In this document: positions 43,680 through 53,391 of the stretch, in pieces
How the letters are laid out: every line of letters begins with the position of its first letter
Numbering within the stretch: the stretch's first letter is position 1
Assembly: GCA_050633825.1 (NCBI GenBank)
Contig: JBOEHG010000007.1
Coordinates: forward strand, 1-64,000
DNA: 64,000 nucleotides
Reading direction: 5' to 3'
DNA from: CANLBN01 sp050633825
GTDB lineage: Bacteria; Pseudomonadota; Gammaproteobacteria; Pseudomonadales; Cellvibrionaceae
Notes under the pieces: model-generated
Databases searched by the model: none
The model's input: the letters and a program-made list of their open reading frames with translations, nothing else
What the model was told of the DNA's origin: nothing
Made by a program: the position numbers and the translations under genes

Positions 43680-44744
43680 ATGAGGCTACTGAATCGCTAT
43701 ATTTTTCGGACGGTAATTGCTGCAGTATTGATGGTATTGTTGGTTATTTGTTCATTGGACTTTTTAGCTAAGATAATCGATGAGCTTGATAACCTTAAGA
43801 GGCAATATACTTTTGTCGAAGTGTTTATTTATGCCAGCTTAAATATCCCATTAAGTTTATATAAGTATATGCCTTTTGCCGCATTAGTTGGTGGCCTTAT
43901 TGGTTTAGGTTCTTTGGCTACTGCCAGTGAGCTTGTCATTATGAGAGCCGCAGGCGTTAGTTTTTTACGGATTATTATAGCGGTTGTTAAGCCTATTTTA
44001 TTACTAATAGGGATAACGCTCCTACTGGCTGAGTATGTTATTCCTACCGCTGAACACTATGCCGAAAACCGCCGTTCTTCCGCTTTGTATGGTGTGAAGA
44101 CGGCTTTATCTTCTCAGAGTGGTTTATGGAATCGGGAAGGTAATGAATTTATGTATTTTAATAGTGTGCAAGCTAATGGTAAATTATTGGGGGTAACCCG
44201 TTACCGTTTTGATGATAATGGTGAGTTACTGGCATCCAGTTTTGCGAAGTCCGCTATCTTTAGTGATGGTCAATGGCAGGAAGAAGATGTTACCGAAACA
44301 CTCTTGAGTGAAACCGGCACACAACGAAAAACTTACACTGTTCGTCCTTGGGATAGTCAACTATCACCTGCATTATTGTCAGTGCTGGTTCAGGATTCAG
44401 ATAACCTTTCTATCAGTAAGCTGCATCACTATATTGCTTATCTCGATCAACAAGGTATTGAAAGTGATCGTTATCAATTATCTTTTTGGAGTAAAACTTT
44501 ACAGCCTTTGGCGATTATTAGTTTGATGTTGATTGCAGTTTCCTTTATTTTTGGGCCATTGCGTGAAGTGACTATGGGGTATCGCATTTTCACGGGGGTT
44601 GTTTTTGGTATTGTTTTTCAGTTAACACAGAAATTACTGGGACCGACTAGCCTAGTTTATGGATTTTCTCCGATTATTGCAGTATTGATTCCGATTTTGG
44701 CATGCTTCTTATTTGGTTTTTTCTTGTTGACTCGAAACCGCTAA
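43680..44744 (+). CDS. lptG: LPS export permease LptG
   Basis: LptG is the second permease subunit of LptB2FG. Six membrane helices flank the periplasmic domain (about 130-255). LNRYIFRTVIAAVLMVLLVICSLDFL, IPLSLYKYMPFAALVGGLIGLGSLA, and the last block FGPLREVTMGYRIFTGVVFGIVFQLTQKLLGPTSLVYGFSP are typical. 354 aa. No gap to lptF, so translation is coupled. It converges with the 44762 gene. Confidence 0.96.
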   Translation: MRLLNRYIFRTVIAAVLMVLLVICSLDFLAKIIDELDNLKRQYTFVEVFIYASLNIPLSLYKYMPFAALVGGLIGLGSLATASELVIMRAAGVSFLRIIIAVVKPILLLIGITLLLAEYVIPTAEHYAENRRSSALYGVKTALSSQSGLWNREGNEFMYFNSVQANGKLLGVTRYRFDDNGELLASSFAKSAIFSDGQWQEEDVTETLLSETGTQRKTYTVRPWDSQLSPALLSVLVQDSDNLSISKLHHYIAYLDQQGIESDRYQLSFWSKTLQPLAIISLMLIAVSFIFGPLREVTMGYRIFTGVVFGIVFQLTQKLLGPTSLVYGFSPIIAVLIPILACFLFGFFLLTRNR

Positions 44745-44761
44745 TAGTTGAAGTACGTAAG

Positions 44762-45064
44762 CTATTCAATCTCTATATCGAGTTTTTTAAATACACAGTG
44801 ATAAAATGCTTCGCTTAATGTAGTAGGGTCTATATTTTTGAAGACATCTTCCTCTGCGCAGGTTGTTGCAGCACCTAAACAATTTTCTACTGTAATATCA
44901 AAAAACTGCCAAATGGTCTTTTCTTTACAAAAGCTTTCGAGGGTTGATTGATTTAGCCCCTTTTCATCTATATCAGAACCTGCGCTTGTTTGTACGTATC
45001 CTACTGAAGAGTATAACGTTAGTGGTATCAACAACAATAGGCTATTGAATTTACTATAAGTCAT
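44762..45064 (-). CDS. Small secreted cysteine-containing protein, unknown
   Basis: A 100-residue protein with a signal peptide (about 1-26, ending VQTSAG). The mature part has four Cys (SFCKEK, ENCLGAATTCAEE, YHCVFKK), enough for two disulfides. I do not recognise a family. It begins 11 bp after the stop of the large synthase gene with no own ribosome-binding site, so it is probably translated from the same transcript. Whether it takes part in the same pathway is unknown. Confidence 0.6.
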   Translation of the reverse strand: MTYSKFNSLLLLIPLTLYSSVGYVQTSAGSDIDEKGLNQSTLESFCKEKTIWQFFDITVENCLGAATTCAEEDVFKNIDPTTLSEAFYHCVFKKLDIEIE

Positions 45065-45075
45065 ACGAATTCACT

Positions 45076-48000
45076 TTATGAGTAGAGTGACTGCTTAATA
45101 ATGGTAGCGATATTGTTGGCATTAGGTTGCTTCAGTACTCCTAAGTGATCTCCAGGGATAAGATATGATTTTGGTATATTGTCCATATATTGTTCCCAGC
45201 CACAGGATATGACTTTACTATAGCCACGTATATGAGGCTGATCTTTCGATTTAAACACTAAGACCGAGTCTGCATTGCCCCAAGATTCCATGGTGGGTTC
45301 ATATTTTCGCCATGCTCTTTTGTAGTGTACTTGCCGAGAATCGCTAGGTTCATATTTTTCTCGTACCTTATTACCTATAAAGGGCATTACCATTAAGAGT
45401 TCTTTTATTGTATTTTTGGTTGAAAGAATAGCTGAATCAAAGAAAGCAGTAATGTTGTTATAAGATATGCGTCGAGAATTGACTATTTTTTTAAGGGGCT
45501 GATCTTTTAATACAAAGTCAATTAATACTATGCACTCTACAGTTTCGCCTAATTTTTTTAATTGCCCAGCAACTTCATAGGCAAGTGCAGCACCAAAAGA
45601 AATGCCTAATAAGCGATAAGGCCCCGAAGGTTGTACTGTTTTGATTCCTTCAATATATTCTTCAGCCATGGTGCGTACATCCAATAGCTGTTCTTTTGAA
45701 TCAACTAATTTCCCTTCTATGGGCAGATAAACGCCATAGGTTGGTATTGATGGCGCTAAGCTATCTGCCAGATCTTTGTATAATTCAATCCCGCATAGGC
45801 AAAATATAGGGTTGTCTGTTCCTTTTTCTTGAAGCGGTATCACTTGAGTGCTATCAGAGTGATCACCCTTATCGATAAGCGCTGATTGCTCTTCTATAGT
45901 CGGGGCTTCAAATATAACACTAAGTGAGAGGTCGCTAGCACAGCTGGAATTAATTAAATTAATTAATTCAGCCGCCATTAACGAATGTCCTCCGAGAGAG
46001 AAAAAATTATCGGTGATGCTGATTTGTTCTACCTTAAGTACTTTTTTCCATACCTCTAATAAAGTTGCTTGTAGCTCGCTCGATGGTTCTACAAAGTCTT
46101 CCCTGCCATTAAGAATGTTGGTTAACTGATGAATATCAATCTCATCATTTTCTTTGTCGACGTTCTTTTTTCTGGGTATTTCAGTTAAGGCAGTTGTTGG
46201 AATGTCGAGCTCTGAACAATAAATGTTTTCTTCAGCTTGATTTGTACAAACATAAACTCCTTGTACTTCTTGTTTTAATTTAGCTCTTTCGTAAAGTTTG
46301 CTTTCCAGTATTTTGCTATAGCGATTAATGCCAACCAATACGTTTTCTGGTGGTCGGCATAGTATGGCGTGTAGCGATGATAAACCTTGATAAGGAGGGA
46401 TTGTATACAGGCCTTGAGCGTTAAGCATAGATGCGGGGGCGCCCCCTTTACTCATGCCTAGTTCTTCCCATGAGCTCCATGCGATCGAATAGCTATTTAA
46501 ACCTTGATTTTGTTCATGTAATGCCAGTAAGTCTAGTTGACGATTAGCCAAAGAATATACCGGTGCAATATTGGAAGGAATTGTACTTAATGACGATGAA
46601 AAATAAACGGCTAAGGACTGAGGTCGTTTCGATAATAATTGATGAATAGTTAATGCGCCGTTCACTTTTGGGGTTAATACCGAAAGCATCGATTCTGTGG
46701 TGTCTTCGATGAAAGGTATTTCTTTAACTGCACCGGCAAGATGAAAAAACCCATCAATAGTTTGATTAAGGGTGCCTTCTAGTTCGATCAATTGTGATTC
46801 AATGGTATCAATTTGGCTAATGTCAGCGGAGAGATAGTGTACATTCCCGAACGCTTTAATTTCATTGAGAGCAGCTTGTTTGTTACGGTAATTATTGTTG
46901 TTGCCAGACGGGTCCGATCTACCAATAATAATAATATTCGCTTGAAAATGTTTAATTAGCCATAAACATAATTCTTGTCCTACTCCGCCTAAACCGCCTG
47001 TAATTACGTAAAGACCACCATAAGTAATATTGTTTAGTGTGGATTTATTTTTAATGGCTTCGTAGGATATAAGACGGCTAATATAGCGGATATTATCTTT
47101 AAGTAAAATTTCGTGGTCGCTACAGTTGTTGTTAAGCTCGTCAGCAATATTTTGTATTAATGCTGCGTTGTTATCAATAGTTTCTGCATAGTGTATTGAG
47201 CTAATGTTTAAGCCTTCAATGCCATAAAAAACAGAGTGATAAAGTGCTGGTAACGAACTATAAAAAAGGTTGGTGCTATCAAGTTTATCGTTTGCGTGTT
47301 CTGGTATGATTAACGATATTTTCGAGTGTTTAATATTGGAATAATTGCTGATAATTTTAGCAAGCTGTTGTATCCCATTAAGTTTTGATTCTATGGCTTG
47401 GCTATCGTTACACTTACGATCAATGTCGATAAAACGAAGATCAACAATGTGGCAATGATTAAGTACTTCAATGCTTTTATTGTTCTCTGAAATTACTATA
47501 AGCTCAGACATGGTTTTTATAGTAGCGGTGTCTATGCCATTGTTTACTATACTTTCTTTAATATTCTCCGCAATTTGTTTAGTGTTGCCCTCTTGCACAA
47601 TCATGAGCAAAGACTGTTGGTTGTTCAGCGGTACTCTGTTAGCGCGAACCCATTGTTTTGAGGCAAACCAATCAGGTAATGTACGATTGTTCTCCAACAG
47701 CATATCCATTGTTCTGATTGTATTATCAAACTCACCACTTTCCATTTGTTGAACGAGTTTGCTGCGTTGGATTTTTCCGATGGCTGTTTTGGGTATTTTA
47801 TTTTTTGGTAGCGGAATTAAATATTCAGGTGATATTCCAATGTTTTGAGCGACGCTTTCCCTGATGCTTTGAGCAATTTTTAAAATGTCGTTGTTATTAC
47901 CAAGATCATCATCGAGTGTACTGAAAAAGATGGCGAGACTTTCATTTTCGTCACTTCTTGGTTTTACTGCGGTTGCTGCTACATAGGAAACTAATACACC

Positions 48001-49971
48001 ATCAACTGTTTCAGCAACTTTTTCAATCTCTACTGGTAAGTAGTTGGCACCACCAATAATGATAGTATCCTTACTCCTGCCGCTAAGGTAGAGCTCGCCT
48101 TTGAATATAAATCCTTTGTCTCCAGTATCCATCCATCCGTCATCAAGAAATACTTTATTCGCTTCTGAGTTTTTATAATAACCCGGTGAGACACAAGCAC
48201 CTTGCATGTGTAAATTTCCGATTCTTAACTCAGGTAATAACGCTCCCTGTTCATCCGCTATACGCATCGACATACTGGGAACCAGAGGGCCTAAACAGGT
48301 AAAAGAAACGCTGTCCGAACTACCTGAAGGAACTAGTTTTAAGTTTTTTGATAATGAATTGCGATCTATAGTGATGGTTTTAATAAAATCGTCAGTAAGC
48401 GCATAAGTAACACCTGATCCCATTTCAGCCATACCAAAAGCGGGTGTAATGGCTGATTTGTTTAAGCGAAAAATACTTAAGCGAGAGACAAATTCAGCAA
48501 TTGTTGCTGGCGATACTGATTCTGCTGCCGTTAAAAATGATTTAACCGATGATAAGTCCCAATCATTATTAATAGTTTCGCTATTTTTTAATGTTGCGCT
48601 GACAGCAGCATAAGCAAAATTAGGTGCCCAAGTATGGGTAATACGATATTGGCTGATTAAATTTAACCACTCCAGTGGATTTGGGAGAATACGTTCTTTA
48701 TTGCAATAAATCATATCGCAACCGAGATCAAGACAGCGTATATGCCAATCAGAAATACTGCCAATATGATCAAAGGGAAGCCAGTTTAGAATACGATCTT
48801 GAGCTGTATTACCACAAAGTATATTGGTGCCTCTTCCTCTCACAAGTACATTACGGTGAGTAAGTTGGATGCACTTTGGTGTCCCTGTGCTACCGGAACT
48901 TAATGATAAAAAGGCAATACTGTTTTCATCTACCTCAATATCTCTAGTGCTTGATCCTTCTAATGGTTCCATTAATGATTGATAATTGACACAGCTTGTT
49001 TGAGGAATATCAGATGATTTAGTGACACCTTCTAAACTGGCTGTATCGCCAATAATCAAGGGTTGTTCTAATAACTCCCATACGCCTTTGAGTTTACCCA
49101 CTTCACTGTTATTTTCTGTGTACGTTGGTGGTACTGGAGTAATAACCGGGATAACGCCCGCGAGAATACAACCCCAAAATATGGGCAAGATCTCTGCGGG
49201 GTAATAAGCATGAATAATAGCGTGACTGGCGACAGATATATTACGTGTGAAAATTCCATTTCTAATTTGACGTGCTTGATCCAGCAGATCAGAAAACCCT
49301 TGTTCCGTTGCCTTGCCCGTATCATCTAGGTAAGTTATTTTTACATTACTGTACTGATTTGCTGCAGTAACTAACATTTCCCCCAAAGTCTTTGGCATAG
49401 ACGATGGTGATGGCAGTTCTTCAGCGACCTGTAGTGCAGGCTTATCGCTTTTTGGGATTTCTGTTATTGCTTGAGTAGGCTTTTTTGTACCATGTCCCTG
49501 CGAACTCTCTCGCGTCGGATCGGCTATTGGCAATAGCGATTTAATGTAAAAACGATCGGGCTTTTTATCTAAAGAAAGAGCAAGGGCTGCAGCATCTATG
49601 ACCCCTTCTTGAGATTTTAAGTCAGCTTCAATATGCTCTAAAACTTTTGGTAGGGGTGGAATAAGCGATTTTAACGCTTCGATATCACGTTCACCATTGG
49701 CTGTTAGAGGCATATGATTAATGGTAAAAATACCATTCAGCCCATACTTTTCTAACAATTTAGCAGATGTTGTTTTTATGTTCGAAAGAGGGCTATCATG
49801 GGCCACAATATATGCAACATTATAGTGAATGCCGGCAATTTTTTGCGCAATAATCTCGCATTCATGTGCGCCGGTTTTATTAATGATGTCTTGTGCTGTC
49901 GCCTTTAAGTTTACTTGTAAGAGTGTATCTATTTGAGAGGCGAGTTCACGGGGGCCCGCTAATTGTTCCAT
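45076..49971 (-). CDS. Single-module synthase: adenylation-ketoreductase-carrier-thioesterase
   Basis: A 1631-residue assembly-line enzyme. Residues 1-150 resemble the N-terminal region of AMP-ligase-led PKS proteins (HMPLTANGERDIEAL, IKSLLPIAD). An ANL adenylation domain lies at about 190-745: LSSGSTGTPK (357-366), NWLPFDHIGS, ITPAFGMAEMGSG, MDTGDKG, GRSKDTIIIGG, and IPKTAIGKIQRSKL with the catalytic Lys. The ketoreductase is at about 985-1215: TGGLGGVG (991-998), Y1139 and N1143. The carrier is at about 1295-1365 with phosphopantetheine site S1330 (LGGHSL). The thioesterase is at about 1388-1631: S1458 in GISFG, H1609 in PGDHL. No condensation or ketosynthase domain is present. A likely scheme is activation of a keto or fatty acid, reduction, then release. 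The substrate is not predicted, and no carrier-activating transferase gene is in the window. Confidence 0.88.
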   Translation of the reverse strand: MEQLAGPRELASQIDTLLQVNLKATAQDIINKTGAHECEIIAQKIAGIHYNVAYIVAHDSPLSNIKTTSAKLLEKYGLNGIFTINHMPLTANGERDIEALKSLIPPLPKVLEHIEADLKSQEGVIDAAALALSLDKKPDRFYIKSLLPIADPTRESSQGHGTKKPTQAITEIPKSDKPALQVAEELPSPSSMPKTLGEMLVTAANQYSNVKITYLDDTGKATEQGFSDLLDQARQIRNGIFTRNISVASHAIIHAYYPAEILPIFWGCILAGVIPVITPVPPTYTENNSEVGKLKGVWELLEQPLIIGDTASLEGVTKSSDIPQTSCVNYQSLMEPLEGSSTRDIEVDENSIAFLSLSSGSTGTPKCIQLTHRNVLVRGRGTNILCGNTAQDRILNWLPFDHIGSISDWHIRCLDLGCDMIYCNKERILPNPLEWLNLISQYRITHTWAPNFAYAAVSATLKNSETINNDWDLSSVKSFLTAAESVSPATIAEFVSRLSIFRLNKSAITPAFGMAEMGSGVTYALTDDFIKTITIDRNSLSKNLKLVPSGSSDSVSFTCLGPLVPSMSMRIADEQGALLPELRIGNLHMQGACVSPGYYKNSEANKVFLDDGWMDTGDKGFIFKGELYLSGRSKDTIIIGGANYLPVEIEKVAETVDGVLVSYVAATAVKPRSDENESLAIFFSTLDDDLGNNNDILKIAQSIRESVAQNIGISPEYLIPLPKNKIPKTAIGKIQRSKLVQQMESGEFDNTIRTMDMLLENNRTLPDWFASKQWVRANRVPLNNQQSLLMIVQEGNTKQIAENIKESIVNNGIDTATIKTMSELIVISENNKSIEVLNHCHIVDLRFIDIDRKCNDSQAIESKLNGIQQLAKIISNYSNIKHSKISLIIPEHANDKLDSTNLFYSSLPALYHSVFYGIEGLNISSIHYAETIDNNAALIQNIADELNNNCSDHEILLKDNIRYISRLISYEAIKNKSTLNNITYGGLYVITGGLGGVGQELCLWLIKHFQANIIIIGRSDPSGNNNNYRNKQAALNEIKAFGNVHYLSADISQIDTIESQLIELEGTLNQTIDGFFHLAGAVKEIPFIEDTTESMLSVLTPKVNGALTIHQLLSKRPQSLAVYFSSSLSTIPSNIAPVYSLANRQLDLLALHEQNQGLNSYSIAWSSWEELGMSKGGAPASMLNAQGLYTIPPYQGLSSLHAILCRPPENVLVGINRYSKILESKLYERAKLKQEVQGVYVCTNQAEENIYCSELDIPTTALTEIPRKKNVDKENDEIDIHQLTNILNGREDFVEPSSELQATLLEVWKKVLKVEQISITDNFFSLGGHSLMAAELINLINSSCASDLSLSVIFEAPTIEEQSALIDKGDHSDSTQVIPLQEKGTDNPIFCLCGIELYKDLADSLAPSIPTYGVYLPIEGKLVDSKEQLLDVRTMAEEYIEGIKTVQPSGPYRLLGISFGAALAYEVAGQLKKLGETVECIVLIDFVLKDQPLKKIVNSRRISYNNITAFFDSAILSTKNTIKELLMVMPFIGNKVREKYEPSDSRQVHYKRAWRKYEPTMESWGNADSVLVFKSKDQPHIRGYSKVISCGWEQYMDNIPKSYLIPGDHLGVLKQPNANNIATIIKQSLYS

Positions 49972-50278
49972 AATGATCTCAGGTTAGCTAAATGGTTCAA
50001 GGAAGAGGTTTTATATAGACCCTATATTATCTCTAGAGTTTAAAAAATTACGCATGCCTCGTCTATCACGTAAACAGGTTAGTTCTTTTGTATAGGTAAA
50101 AGGTTCAAAATAGCAAAAATAAGGCCAATTGTTGCTTATTGACTCGTGTTATGTGTGGGGCAAGGGTGCATGTTAGCGGTATAGTATTGCGCGTTTATTA
50201 AAACAAAACACGGGTTTGTATGGCTTATTCATTAAGTTGAGTAATGATGATGCCGTTTTTAGCTGTTTTGAGTTAAGG
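49972..50278. other. Gene-free spacer upstream of the synthase
   Basis: The 307 bp lie between the synthase start and the end of the RDD gene, both on -. The synthase promoter should be here, but no strong hexamer pair on - was found. No ORF with a ribosome-binding site and no repeat stands out. Confidence 0.45.
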
Positions 50279-50737
50279 TTACTTTTTAGTCTCTTTTTCT
50301 ACTATAAGCAGCCGAGTATGGCTCCATCTATCGTGCAACATGCACTTTTCATTATCAAAGAAATAACTAACAAATAATGCCCAGCCTACCGCTGCTAGAC
50401 AAAAGCGTATTATGCACTGAGCTATTGTGGGAGTATTGCTTCCTTTTATACTAATAATTTGGACACGCCAGGCTCGCATACCTGTTGTTTGTCCACCTCG
50501 TGTCCAAAAGTAATAGTAGAACCCAAAGATACTTAATAGCCAGCCCAGTTGAAATAGCGTTCCGGTTGCTCGATCGGTACTGATATTGAATAACAACTTA
50601 CTAATACCTATATAAACAAGACCGTAGGCCATACTCACAGCCATTAGTAAAAGGCTATCATAATTAAGTATGACAAAGCGGCGAATAAGAGAGGGCGATA
50701 GAGTAGTGTTAATTGGAATGGGTGTGATCTCTGACAT
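50279..50737 (-). CDS. RDD-family membrane protein
   Basis: A protein of about 152 residues with three to four membrane segments and the RDD signature: SLIRRFVILNYDSLLLM (Arg and Asp of the first helix), FWTRGGQTTGMRAWRVQIIS and the late DNEKCMLHDRWSHTRLL (final Asp). The role of the family is poorly known. Start ATG 50737 (MSEITPIPIN) fits relatives; ATG 50761 would add eight residues. In Pseudomonas an RDD gene often follows lptG, so the synthase and the small secreted gene may have been inserted beside it (recollection plus inference). Confidence 0.85.
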   Translation of the reverse strand: MSEITPIPINTTLSPSLIRRFVILNYDSLLLMAVSMAYGLVYIGISKLLFNISTDRATGTLFQLGWLLSIFGFYYYFWTRGGQTTGMRAWRVQIISIKGSNTPTIAQCIIRFCLAAVGWALFVSYFFDNEKCMLHDRWSHTRLLIVEKETKK

Positions 50738-50782
50738 ATTTCGTATTATAACAGAGATCATATCACCACAGGTCAGCGTAGT

Positions 50783-51277
50783 TTAAAAACGATAACGTAA
50801 ACTGGCTACCGTTCTGTCATCGGAGATACGAATTTCATAGCTTGTTTTACCATGTCGGCCTTTACCCACTAACTCCTTTTTTAAAGTGCTTAGATAAAAG
50901 CGACTTTTTCCTGAGCGGCCATCTGTGTTCAGTAGGTTGATTTTAAATCGATCTCTTATTTTACGTAGTAATTTCCTTTCCTTGGCTTTAATACTTTCGC
51001 GCTGAAATCGATTTTTCTTACTGTTATGTATGCCTAGCCCATCTGTTTCTAGATAAGCGTTACCATTAATGCCTTCTGGGGACAGTTGGTTGTGATAATA
51101 AATATCACCTAACTCAAGGGAAGCTTCTGATGCCGACTCTTTTAGCCAAAGCTTAATATCTTGGTCAACGGTGTCATCAGCACTAGTGGTACCCACTGTA
51201 AAAAATGCCATTATGGATGTTGCACCTGTAAACCATCTGTAGTGTTTATGGATACCTTTGATTAAAGTATTTAACAT
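50783..51277 (-). CDS. Small exported basic protein, unknown
   Basis: A 164-residue protein with a signal peptide or anchor (about 8-32, FTGATSIMAFFTVGTTSADD). The mature part is rich in Lys and Arg and ends in strand-like segments (SRFYLSTLKKEL, KTSYEIRISDDRTVASLRYRF). The terminal aromatic F resembles outer-membrane protein ends. Start ATG 51277 is preferred because AGGAGGT lies four bases before it; a frame-extending ATG at 51295 is upstream of that site. It lies 45 bp upstream of the RDD start on the same strand. Confidence 0.65.
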   Translation of the reverse strand: MLNTLIKGIHKHYRWFTGATSIMAFFTVGTTSADDTVDQDIKLWLKESASEASLELGDIYYHNQLSPEGINGNAYLETDGLGIHNSKKNRFQRESIKAKERKLLRKIRDRFKINLLNTDGRSGKSRFYLSTLKKELVGKGRHGKTSYEIRISDDRTVASLRYRF

Positions 51278-51689
51278 AATTACCTCCTGCGACATTTATG
51301 ACTGCTTGTGGCAGATTGCTGTCGTCTATATCCACTATAACAGTATAGACTCTCCCGTCATTTTAAAATTTATACCAAATAGCTATGGATTCGTTGTGAT
51401 TTCTCATTTGTCGTTGTTATTTGGGCGCCCTTTAAAGGGAAAGCTTATTATTTCAGTGTTTTTATAGTAAGTGAGTACACACATTTTAAAGGGTGTGAGT
51501 TTGCTGAAAGATTCTTTTTTATAACTAATAGTACTTTTATAGTTTTTATTTATTCCCAAATAATCCAGTTTAATTGATATTTCCGAGTTTAGATAAGGCG
51601 CTGAACGATTCCTCTATTGCGCTATAAACTGGCTTTAAATACCCGTATAATCGACGGCTTTTTCGCCATATTGAATAGTAGAAACTGTC
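51278..51689. other. Gene-free divergent spacer
   Basis: The 412 bp separate the exported protein (-) from the aminotransferase (+). AGGAGGT for the - gene is at its left edge. A 12-bp palindrome CCCTTTAAAGGG lies near 51427-51438, and a TATAAT at 51646-51651 is a candidate -10 for the aminotransferase, without a clear -35. No gene is seen. Confidence 0.5.
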
Positions 51690-52880
51690 ATGCTTGAGAA
51701 TTTATCCGCTTTACCCCCTGACCCTATTTTAGGTTTAAGTATGAGCTATAAGGCTGATACCAACCCCCACAAGGTAGATTTAGGCGCGGGTGTCTATAAA
51801 GATGATGATAATCACACACCTATTATGGCTGCTGTTAAGCAAGCGCAGTCTCTATGGTTAGAGAGAGAAGAAACGAAAGTCTATGCTCCCCCGGCAGGTT
51901 TTGAGGGCTTTAATGAAGGCATGATTAAGTTACTTTTGGGTGATACCCATCCGGCATTAAAAGAACAGAGAGTAACCGCTGTACAGGCGCCGGGCGGTTG
52001 TGGAGCCCTGCGTATTACTGCCGGGATGTTAAACCGTTGTCGTGCCGGTGCTAAAGTATGGGTGTCGACACCGACTTGGGCAAATCATATTCCTCTACTG
52101 GGGAGTGCAGGTTTGCAGCTAACTGAATACCCTTACTATGACTATAAGCAACACCGGATTGATTTTGATGCGATGATGGATACTTTGCAAAATGTTGATG
52201 CCGGTGATCTGGTGCTTTTGCACGGTTGTTGTCATAACCCTTCTGGGGCTGATTTATCCCGTGAGCAGTGGGTTGCCTTAGCATCTTTACTGAATGAGCG
52301 AGGTGCAGTTCCATTTGTAGATGTTGCTTATCAGGGCTTAGGTGATGATCTTGATGAAGATGTCTGGGGTTTACGTCATTTGGCCGAGCAATGCCCCGAG
52401 GTGATTGTGGCCACGTCTTGCTCTAAAGTTTTTGGCTTGTATCGAGAGCGTGTAGGTGCGGTTGTTATTATTGCCAAAGATCAACAGACGGCAGATGTTT
52501 GTCGTGGACAATTACTTAATATTGCACGTGAAATATATTCGATGCCGCCAAGTTATGGTGCGGCCCTAGTTGATATTATTTTGCATGATGCTGATTTAAA
52601 GCAGCAATGGGTTGATGAAGTACAGGTGATGCGTGAGCGTATTACTCATTTGCGTAGTAGTTTTGTTACGCGGCTTAGTAATGCCGGTGCAGGTAATCGT
52701 TTTGATTATATTCAGCAAGAAAAAGGCATGTTCTCTTTCTTAGGAATAGGTAAGGAGCAGGTAGAGCGAATGAGAAAAGACGATAGTATTTATTTTGTCG
52801 GTTCTAGTCGTATTAATGTTGCAGGTTTAAATGACAATAATATGGATTATGTTGTCGATTCATTGCTAAAAGTTCTTTAA
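51690..52880 (+). CDS. Aromatic/aspartate aminotransferase, class I
   Basis: A PLP enzyme of the aspartate/tyrosine aminotransferase subgroup (AspC/TyrB type). VDLGAGVYKDDDNHTPIM is the family opening. N183 (CCHNPSG), D211 (DVAYQG) and the PLP Lys K246 (SCSKVFGLYRERVGAV) are present. 396 aa, matching the E. coli enzymes. Either aspartate or aromatic amino acids may be the main substrate, and the sequence does not decide. A TATAAT element is upstream. Confidence 0.93.
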   Translation: MLENLSALPPDPILGLSMSYKADTNPHKVDLGAGVYKDDDNHTPIMAAVKQAQSLWLEREETKVYAPPAGFEGFNEGMIKLLLGDTHPALKEQRVTAVQAPGGCGALRITAGMLNRCRAGAKVWVSTPTWANHIPLLGSAGLQLTEYPYYDYKQHRIDFDAMMDTLQNVDAGDLVLLHGCCHNPSGADLSREQWVALASLLNERGAVPFVDVAYQGLGDDLDEDVWGLRHLAEQCPEVIVATSCSKVFGLYRERVGAVVIIAKDQQTADVCRGQLLNIAREIYSMPPSYGAALVDIILHDADLKQQWVDEVQVMRERITHLRSSFVTRLSNAGAGNRFDYIQQEKGMFSFLGIGKEQVERMRKDDSIYFVGSSRINVAGLNDNNMDYVVDSLLKVL

Positions 52881-52887
52881 TCATTAT

Positions 52888-53391
52888 TTATATTGAGTAA
52901 GCAATTTTTTCAATAAAAAAAGGTTGTTCGCCTTGTGTTGTTTGGATGATGACTTCATCATCCAATTGTTTTTTAAGTAAGGCACGGGCAATAGGAGAAT
53001 CAATGCTGATTTTTCCTTCACCCACATTAAATTCATCAGGGCCAACAATACGGTAAATGCGTTGGTCGGAACCACTTTCATTATTTAGCGTTACCCAGGC
53101 ACCAAAGTAAACTCTTTCCTGATCTCTGGGGATATCTCTGACAATGGTCAATTCGTCTAAGCGCTTTGTTAAAAAACGTACCCGGCTATCAATTTCGCGT
53201 AGGCGTTTTTTTCCATAAATATAGTCGCCATTTTCAGAACGATCACCATTTTTAGCCGCCTCATGGACATCATGGGTGACTTTGGGGCGTTCTTCTTTCC
53301 ATAAAAATTTCAGCTCCTGCTCTAAAGCCTCAGCGCCTTCAGGTGTTATATAGGGTGAGCCTTTTTCGCGAGGCGGGCGCCAGCGTCCCAT
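52888..53391 (-). CDS. greB: Transcription elongation factor GreB
   Basis: GreB rescues backtracked RNA polymerase by promoting cleavage of the RNA 3' end in the secondary channel. The N-terminal coiled coil contains the acidic tip SENGDYIYGKKRLREID. The C-terminal FKBP-like domain follows, with ISIDSPIARALLKKQLDDEVII. The KGSPYITPEGAEALEQELKFLWKEERP start matches GreB rather than GreA. 167 aa. It overlaps the upstream peptidase stop by one base (TAATG) and shares its transcript. Confidence 0.94.
   Translation of the reverse strand: MGRWRPPREKGSPYITPEGAEALEQELKFLWKEERPKVTHDVHEAAKNGDRSENGDYIYGKKRLREIDSRVRFLTKRLDELTIVRDIPRDQERVYFGAWVTLNNESGSDQRIYRIVGPDEFNVGEGKISIDSPIARALLKKQLDDEVIIQTTQGEQPFFIEKIAYSI

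Noticed and set aside
51426..51500. CCCTTTAAAGGG palindrome and a nearby CACAC/GTGTG pair
   Set aside because: Short AT-centred palindromes of this size are expected by chance, and no operator family fits.
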